From: an uncultured Clostridia bacterium
GTDB taxonomy: Bacteria > Bacillota > Clostridia > Christensenellales > DTU072
Reading direction: 5' to 3'
Length of the DNA stretch: 46,649 bases
Assembly (NCBI GenBank): GCA_944372665.1
Contig: CALVZV010000006.1
Span: 1 to 46,649 of the forward strand
Shown: piece after piece, positions 41,492-46,649 of the stretch
How the letters are laid out: each line of letters opens with the position of its first letter
Position numbering within the stretch: position 1 is the first letter of the stretch
The notes under the pieces: generated by a model
Seen by the model: only the letters and a program-made list of their open reading frames with translations
Told to the model about the DNA's origin: nothing
Databases searched by the model: none
Position numbers and translations under genes: made by a program

Positions 41492-42562
41492 CTATTGCCC
41501 GTCCATAAACGAATACAGCGCCTCGCCCACGCTCGACATAGGCATGGGAACGGAACGGCTGACGGCTTTCCCCTGCTTCAAATGCCTGAAAAAGTTTTCG
41601 GCGGCGTATTCGGTAAAGGCATTTTCGGAATACGGCGCAAGCACCTCCGCGTTCAGCATCTCAAGCCTGTTTCTGGGCGCGGTCAGAGCCAATATCCTGC
41701 CCGTAACCGCCGCCGCGGCGGCGTAATAGCTTTCCGGCGGAGTCATGACGGCTTCGGCCGCGGCATACAGCAGCGGCAAAGACGTGCCTTCGTTATACGC
41801 GTACAATCCGCTGTTTAACGCCTGCTTGTAGGCGGTGCGGTTCTCCCCGCAATACGCCAGCGCGGTGAACTCGTCGCCGAAACGCGCGGCTGCCGAAAAA
41901 TACGGAGTATAATCGCCCTCTCCCGAACATTGAATTAGCACTATGGGCTTTGCAGCGGTGAGTTTAAGCTCGTTCAGGGCTTCGACCTTTTCGGGCGCCG
42001 TCAAAAATCCTTTGCCCACCGCGCATGATGCAAGTTTTACGCTGTCTTCCGCCACCTTGGCGTTGACCAGAGTCGTTTTTATCGCCATGTTGGCAACGAC
42101 ATAGCCGTCCAGATACGTGTTAATAAGCTGCCTGTTCAAAGCGAAATCGTCTATGTAGGAAACGACTTTGAAGCTCGCCTTCTGCTTGTCGCGCACGGCT
42201 ACCGCCTCGTTGAAGGCTCCGAACCCTATGCACACCACCAATTCCGGAGTATACCTGTTCAGTATGTTTTCCATGCGCTTATACGCGTCCGTGCTTTTAA
42301 AGCAGTTTACGGATTCGGGAGTGACAAAAACCAGCGATTTTATGCGCCGCTTCCGAAGCGCCGCCAGACGTTTTTCGATATTCGCAGGAATACCGAAAAC
42401 CTTTTCCAGAAAGTCCTTGAAGGCGTCGGCATAAAGCTCGGCGCTGTCGATGACGATCACTGCGCCGCCCGGCAGCAACTCGCTGAGCTGCTGTCTGACC
42501 GCCCCGGCGGAATTGGCTCGGTCCGCATCCGTAAATATGATCGCAGTGCGTCTGTTAAGCAT
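41492..42562 (-). CDS. Diverged glycosyltransferase-like protein (UgtP/MGDG synthase type)
   Basis: 356 residues. The central part matches the N-terminal domain of diacylglycerol glucosyltransferases: YKRMENILNRYTPELVVCIG, a gap, VVSYIDDF in place of VVTDF, then DGYVVANMAIKTTLVNAKVAEDSVKLASCAVGKGFL for the acceptor-side hinge. The C-terminal GT-B half is shortened, and its expected Gly-rich nucleotide loop reads IQCSGEGDYTPY. The membrane-binding and sugar-nucleotide motifs are therefore altered and activity is uncertain. GGAGAG four to five bases upstream supports the start, 11 bases after the RNase J gene. Alternatively a non-catalytic GT28 relative. Confidence 0.55.
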   Translation of the reverse strand: MLNRRTAIIFTDADRANSAGAVRQQLSELLPGGAVIVIDSAELYADAFKDFLEKVFGIPANIEKRLAALRKRRIKSLVFVTPESVNCFKSTDAYKRMENILNRYTPELVVCIGFGAFNEAVAVRDKQKASFKVVSYIDDFALNRQLINTYLDGYVVANMAIKTTLVNAKVAEDSVKLASCAVGKGFLTAPEKVEALNELKLTAAKPIVLIQCSGEGDYTPYFSAAARFGDEFTALAYCGENRTAYKQALNSGLYAYNEGTSLPLLYAAAEAVMTPPESYYAAAAAVTGRILALTAPRNRLEMLNAEVLAPYSENAFTEYAAENFFRHLKQGKAVSRSVPMPMSSVGEALYSFMDGQ

Positions 42563-42573
42563 ATTTCTCTCCG

Positions 42574-44454
42574 TTAAAGTCCGATTATTACCGGGACTAT
42601 CAGCGGACAGTGCCTGAGGTTCCTGTAGAACAGCTTTGTAAGCGTTTTTCTGACGCTCTTGTCCGCTTCCTCGACGGTCATATCCTCGAAGTCGCCGCCG
42701 GCGATCTTGTACATAACGGCGCTTTTAAGCTCCTCCGAAAACTTCTCCGTCAGCGTCAGCCCCTTGACCATAAGGTCTACGGACGGCTCTCCCTGCACGT
42801 TGACGACGGCTATCACGACCCCTTCGCTGGCAAGCTTCCTGCGGTCCGTCATCATGGTTTCTCCCGCCTCGGTATCTCCCACCAGCATCACCGAACCCGA
42901 TTTGACGTCGGGCAGACGCTTCAGTCCCGAAGCGGAGACCTCTACTCTGAATCCCAGCTCCGGAATAAGTATGTTTTCGTGCGGGATACCCATAAGCTCC
43001 GCCAGTTCGGCGTGCTTTTTCAGATGCCTGTATTCGCCGTGAACGGGAATGAAATACCTGGGCCTTATCAACGCGAACATCATTTTAAGCTCCTCGCGGC
43101 AGGCGTGCCCCGAAGAATGCACCTCGTACAGGCTTTCGTAAATTACGTTCGCTCCTTTTTTGCAAAGATTGTTGATGACTTTGTATATGCTGCGTTCGTT
43201 GCCGGGTATAGTCGACGCCGACAGAATAACTGTGTCGTCGGGACCGATGACGACCTTTTTGAAATCGTCGTTCGCCATTCTGGTCAGCGCGCTTTCGGGC
43301 TCGCCCTGCGTGCCGGTGGCTATGATGCACAGCCTGTCGTCGGGTATCTGGGAAATCTTGTCAAGCTCGACCACCCTGTCCGGCGGCAGAGTCAGAGCGT
43401 TCAGTTTCCGCGCTATCTCGGTCATGTACTGCATGCTGGTGCCGCTGAACGCCACACGCCTCGAATACTTTATCGCCACGTTGATTATCTGCTGGACGCG
43501 GTGGATATTGGAAGCGAACGTCGCCACAATGATGCGGCGGTTCGCGTTGTCGCGGAATACGTTGTCCAGCGACTTACCGACAGCCGATTCGCTCATGGTA
43601 TATCCGGGACGTTCTACGTTGGTGGAGTCCTGCATCAGTAGCAGCACTCCCTTTTTGCCTATCTCGGCGATACGCTCCAGATTCATGTGTCTGCCGTCCA
43701 CGGGAGTATGGTCTATCTTAAAATCTCCCGTAAAGAAAATTACGCCTTTCGGGGTCCCTACAGCCAGCGCAAGGGAGCCCGCAACCGAATGTGTGACGGC
43801 TACGAACTCTATTTTGAAAGGTCCTATCTGCACGGATTCGCCGTCGTCGACGATGCGGCAGTCCGCCTCCTTGAAGCCGTTACGCTTCAGCTTGTTTTCC
43901 AAAAAAGCCAGCGACATCGCCGAGCCGTAGACGGGTACCGGAACGTCTTTCAAAAAATACGGAAGTCCGCCCAGATGATCCTCGTGAGCGTGAGTCAGCA
44001 GCACCGCCTTGACCTTGGAACGGTTCTCGTTGAAATAAGCGTAATCGGGTATCACGCAGTCGATGCCCGGATTGATCTCGTTGTCGGGAAACGCCATGCC
44101 CGCGTCGATAACGACGATGCAGTCGTTATATTCTATCGCCGTCATGTTCTTGCCTATTTCTCCGACGCCGCCGAAAAACATTACCTTGAGTTTTCCGCGG
44201 GGACTTTCCGCCGCGGAGGAATTTCTCGCGACGCGCGCGGGCTTTTGTTTCGGCTGCGCCTTTGCGGATGCCGCTTCCCGGACGGCTGCGTTTTTTTCGG
44301 CGCCGCGCTTTCTGCGGGAAGGCTGAGTGCCTTTTGATGCTGACTTTATTTTTGTTTCCTGTTTGGGACGGCGCCTGCTTTTTTTCTGTACTGATGCCGC
44401 TTCGTCGCTCATCGCTGAGTCGCGGACTTCGGTGCTTTTTATTTTGTTTTTCAT
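42574..44454 (-). CDS. rnj: Ribonuclease J with basic N-terminal extension
   Basis: 626 residues. Metallo-beta-lactamase/beta-CASP ribonuclease with both endo- and 5' exonuclease activity, central to mRNA turnover and rRNA maturation in Firmicutes. The core begins near residue 88 (KLKVMFFGGVGEIGKNM), zinc motif THAHEDH with His155, His157, Asp159 and His160, FTGDFKID, SGTSMQYM, SGHACREELKMM, and IPVHGEYRHL. About 85 residues rich in Lys, Arg and Ala precede the core, longer than in Bacillus RNase J1, and probably disordered and RNA-binding. GGAG five bases upstream and a good promoter support the ATG at 44454. It is co-transcribed with the glycosyltransferase-like gene. Confidence 0.95.
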   Translation of the reverse strand: MKNKIKSTEVRDSAMSDEAASVQKKSRRRPKQETKIKSASKGTQPSRRKRGAEKNAAVREAASAKAQPKQKPARVARNSSAAESPRGKLKVMFFGGVGEIGKNMTAIEYNDCIVVIDAGMAFPDNEINPGIDCVIPDYAYFNENRSKVKAVLLTHAHEDHLGGLPYFLKDVPVPVYGSAMSLAFLENKLKRNGFKEADCRIVDDGESVQIGPFKIEFVAVTHSVAGSLALAVGTPKGVIFFTGDFKIDHTPVDGRHMNLERIAEIGKKGVLLLMQDSTNVERPGYTMSESAVGKSLDNVFRDNANRRIIVATFASNIHRVQQIINVAIKYSRRVAFSGTSMQYMTEIARKLNALTLPPDRVVELDKISQIPDDRLCIIATGTQGEPESALTRMANDDFKKVVIGPDDTVILSASTIPGNERSIYKVINNLCKKGANVIYESLYEVHSSGHACREELKMMFALIRPRYFIPVHGEYRHLKKHAELAELMGIPHENILIPELGFRVEVSASGLKRLPDVKSGSVMLVGDTEAGETMMTDRRKLASEGVVIAVVNVQGEPSVDLMVKGLTLTEKFSEELKSAVMYKIAGGDFEDMTVEEADKSVRKTLTKLFYRNLRHCPLIVPVIIGL

Positions 44455-44491
44455 ATATTCTCCGGGAATTACGGTTTCAGATTTCCTCTTT

Positions 44492-44520
44492 ATTATATAT
44501 TATATCACCCGGATTTACAA
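44492..44520 (-). promoter_or_regulatory. Promoter of the RNase J operon
   Basis: Minus strand: TTGTAA (44515-44520), 17-base spacer, TATAAT (44492-44497). A second TATAAT overlaps just upstream. Leader of about 30 bases. Confidence 0.65.
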
Positions 44521-44579
44521 GCGATATTCCCACGGGAAGTAAAGGCACGGCTATTTTGACCCGAACAATATAAATTTTA

Positions 44580-44608
44580 TAGACTTTTTCCGAGACGGAG
44601 AGTATAAT
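44580..44608 (+). promoter_or_regulatory. Probable promoter of serC-serA
   Basis: TAGACT (44580-44585), 17-base spacer, perfect TATAAT (44603-44608), about 35 bases before serC. A TTGACC a little upstream with TATAGA 16 bases on might be a second, weaker start. No riboswitch or T-box fold was recognised in the short leader. Confidence 0.6.
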
Positions 44609-44643
44609 TTCTTTAAACACCATTAAAGGAAGGAGTTTATAGA

Positions 44644-45717
44644 ATGAAAGTTTACAATTTCTCTGCAGGTCCCAGCATGCTCCCCGAGGAAGTCAAACTC
44701 GAGGCCCAGAAGGATTTTGTCGATTATAAAGGTTCGGGCATGTCCGTAACCGAAATGTCGCATCGCTCCAAATGGTACGACGAAATTCACACCGAAGCGC
44801 TCTCCCTGCTCAGAGAGCTGATGAACGTGCCCGCCGATTATTCCGTGCTGTTCGTACAGGGCGGTGCCAGCCAACAGTTCGCCGCGGTACCGCTGAACCT
44901 GCTGGTCAAAGGCAAAGCCGACTATATAGTCACCGGTAACTTTGCCGGCAAAGCGGCTAAAGAAGCCGTCAAATACGGCGACTGCGCGGTGGCAGCCACT
45001 TCCAAGGACAAGAACTTTACCTATATACCCAAAAACGTAAAATTCCGCGACGGCATCGACTACGTTCACATTACACAGAACAACACCATATTCGGCACGC
45101 GCTATACCGACCGCACCTATCCCGATGCGGATTGCCCGATAGTTTCCGATATGTCCTCGATGATCCTAAGCGAAGAAATCGACGTCAACCGCTACGGTCT
45201 GATCTATGCCGGCGCCCAGAAAAACATCGCCCCCGCAGGACTTACCATTGTCATCGTCAGACGCGATCTCCTGGGCAACGAAATGGCTTGCTGCCCCACC
45301 ATGCTTTCGTATAAGACTCAGGCGGACGCCGACAGTCTGTACAATACCCCTCCGTGCTTTGCCATCTATATGGCCGGTCTGGTGTTCAAGTACCTCAAAA
45401 AGCTGGGCGGCGTCAAGGAAATGCAGAAGATCAACGAATACAAAGCCAAACTGCTTTACGATTTTATCGACTCCAGCTCTTTCTATACCAACTCGGTAAA
45501 CCCCGCCGACCGTTCGCTGATGAACGTGCCGTTCGTGGCGCCCTCGGACGAGCTGAACGCCAAGTTCGTAAAAGAAGCCGAAAAAGCCGGTCTGGTTTCC
45601 ATCAAAGGTCATAAACTCGTGGGCGGCATGCGCGCCAGCATCTATAACGCCATGCCCGTGGAAGGCGTAAAGACCCTGATCGAGTTCATGAAGAAATTTG
45701 AATCGGAGAATAAATAA
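44644..45717 (+). CDS. serC: Phosphoserine aminotransferase
   Basis: Second step of serine synthesis: 3-phosphohydroxypyruvate + glutamate to phosphoserine + 2-oxoglutarate (EC 2.6.1.52). 357 residues of the class V PLP enzymes. YNFSAGPSMLP (4-14), GGASQQF (73-79), SDMSS and the PLP lysine Lys193 in YAGAQKNIAPAG, then GGMRASIYNAMP near the C-terminus. AAGGAGG-type site about nine bases upstream. The gene ends one base before the serA start codon, so the two make a serine operon. Confidence 0.97.
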   Translation: MKVYNFSAGPSMLPEEVKLEAQKDFVDYKGSGMSVTEMSHRSKWYDEIHTEALSLLRELMNVPADYSVLFVQGGASQQFAAVPLNLLVKGKADYIVTGNFAGKAAKEAVKYGDCAVAATSKDKNFTYIPKNVKFRDGIDYVHITQNNTIFGTRYTDRTYPDADCPIVSDMSSMILSEEIDVNRYGLIYAGAQKNIAPAGLTIVIVRRDLLGNEMACCPTMLSYKTQADADSLYNTPPCFAIYMAGLVFKYLKKLGGVKEMQKINEYKAKLLYDFIDSSSFYTNSVNPADRSLMNVPFVAPSDELNAKFVKEAEKAGLVSIKGHKLVGGMRASIYNAMPVEGVKTLIEFMKKFESENK

Positions 45718-45718
45718 C

Positions 45719-46649
45719 ATGTTCGAAATACTGACATTAAACGCCATCAGCAAAAAAATATATACCGTCCTGGATTCCGAATACGCAGTCTCCGCCGACG
45801 CCGCGGCGCCGGACGGCATACTCGTCCGTTCCTTCAAAATGGACGAATACGAAATTAACGACAACCTGCTCGCAGTGGCGAGAGCGGGAGCGGGCGTCAA
45901 CAATATACCCATTCCCAAGATGACCGAAAAAGGTATATGCGTATTCAACACCCCGGGCGCCAATTCCAACGCGGTAAAAGAACTGGTGATTTGCGGCATG
46001 CTGCTGGCGGCGCGCGACATCGTGGGCGGCAACGCTTGGGCAAACACTTTGAAAGAGGACGTTGCAAAGCAGGTCGAAAAAGGCAAAAAACAGTTCGGCG
46101 GCACCGAAATAGCCGGCAAAACGCTGGGCATCGTGGGTCTGGGCGCCATTGGCAGAAAAGTCGCCGTAGCAGCTGCAGCTCTCGGAATGAAGATCATAGG
46201 TTACGATCCCTTCCTGTCCGAACAGGCGGCAAAAGAATTGCCCGAAGGAACCGGGATAGTTTCTTCCCCCGAGGAAATTTATCCCTTGGCAGATTATATA
46301 ACGTTGCACGTTCCGCTCACCGACGCCACCCGTCAGATGATCAACGCCGATTCCGTAGCCAAGATGCGCGACGGCGTGGTGATACTCAATATGGCGCGCG
46401 GCGAACTCGTCAACGTGTCCGACGTGAAGGAAGCCATAGCCTCCGGAAAAATCAGAAAATACGTCGTGGACTTCCCCACCGAGGAGAATGTCGCCAGCGA
46501 AGGCATACTCGTTATCCCCCATCTCGGCGCCAGCACCGAGGAAGCCGAAGATAACTGCGCGGTCATGGCAGCGGCACAGCTGAAAGATTATCTCGAGAAC
46601 GGCAACGTCGTCAACTCGGTAAACTTCCCGCGCCTTGTAAAAGAACGCG
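45719..46649 (+). CDS. serA: D-3-phosphoglycerate dehydrogenase, 3' end cut by window
   Basis: First committed step of serine synthesis: 3-phosphoglycerate + NAD to 3-phosphohydroxypyruvate (EC 1.1.1.95). The first 310 codons are present, with no stop before the window end. Motifs: RAGAGVNNIPI, NAD loop GIVGLGAIGRK, catalytic Arg in NMARGELV, Glu in FPTEEN and His in IPHLGASTEEAE, all in the standard order. The start at 45719 has GGAG ten bases upstream. Short form so far, ending about where a C-terminal ACT domain would follow if present. Confidence 0.94.
   Translation, partial: MFEILTLNAISKKIYTVLDSEYAVSADAAAPDGILVRSFKMDEYEINDNLLAVARAGAGVNNIPIPKMTEKGICVFNTPGANSNAVKELVICGMLLAARDIVGGNAWANTLKEDVAKQVEKGKKQFGGTEIAGKTLGIVGLGAIGRKVAVAAAALGMKIIGYDPFLSEQAAKELPEGTGIVSSPEEIYPLADYITLHVPLTDATRQMINADSVAKMRDGVVILNMARGELVNVSDVKEAIASGKIRKYVVDFPTEENVASEGILVIPHLGASTEEAEDNCAVMAAAQLKDYLENGNVVNSVNFPRLVKER

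Noticed and set aside
44461-44641. T-box or riboswitch ahead of serC
   Set aside because: The leader is only about 30 bases from the likely start and contains no T-box sequence or terminator hairpin.
1-46649. CRISPR array, prophage, insertion sequence or attachment site
   Set aside because: No regular direct repeats, integrase, transposase or terminal inverted repeats were found; all coding regions look like ordinary chromosome.

Overview
The window is a gene-dense chromosomal piece (36 protein genes, one of them broken and one cut by the window end, plus one tRNA) from what looks like an uncultured anaerobic, probably gut-associated member of the Clostridia (Bacillota). The taxonomic pointers are strong AGGAGG-type ribosome sites, TTGACA/TATAAT promoters, pyruvate phosphate dikinase, an anaerobic sulfatase-maturating enzyme, RNase J, dnaX-ybaB-recR, and above all a Bacillus-like cluster yqfC-yqfD-pgpH-ybeY/era-yqzL-recO that carries two sporulation-associated genes. 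No plasmid, phage, insertion-sequence or CRISPR signature was seen. The exact order or family cannot be given from sequence alone.

Region 1 (1-14.5 kb, minus strand): a tRNA-Leu(GAG), then a roughly 14 kb single-direction run of nine genes read from one good promoter at 14425-14453. In transcription order they are: a surface lipoprotein with InlB-type and BspA-type repeats; a large PurL (FGAM synthase)-like protein whose glutaminase and synthase motifs are altered; a DUF1538 membrane protein; two small P-II-like proteins; two small membrane proteins; a GH2 beta-mannosidase; and a GH29 alpha-L-fucosidase. Most of the junctions are ATGA overlaps or gaps of a few bases. The PurL-like pseudoenzyme beside the P-II/DUF1538 module is the most unusual feature of the window.

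Region 2 (14.6-19.1 kb): a plus-strand pair (PI-PLC-X-like phosphodiesterase and a metallo-beta-lactamase-fold hydrolase), followed by convergent ppdK with its own promoter and terminator.

Region 3 (19.1-28.1 kb, minus strand): the operon pepF - unknown membrane protein - dnaB ends at a clear terminator. It is followed by yqfC, yqfD, a shortened pgpH, a fused ybeY-era gene, the tiny yqzL and a short recO. Compared with Bacillus the order is kept, but phoH is absent and ybeY and era are one reading frame.

Region 4 (28.1-36.6 kb): galK-lgt-pncB-coiled-coil gene on the minus strand and galT-dnaX-ybaB-recR on the plus strand diverge from a 97-bp region. That region has overlapping promoters and a perfect 7-bp inverted repeat that is a candidate operator for galactose control.

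Region 5 (36.6-46.6 kb): a broken polytopic membrane protein gene; a five-helix membrane sulfatase with its radical-SAM maturase; an unknown membrane protein; a diverged UgtP/MurG-type glycosyltransferase downstream of RNase J; and serC-serA (serine biosynthesis), with serA running off the end. Fucosidase, mannosidase, sulfatase and galactose genes together suggest an organism living on host or plant glycans (inference).
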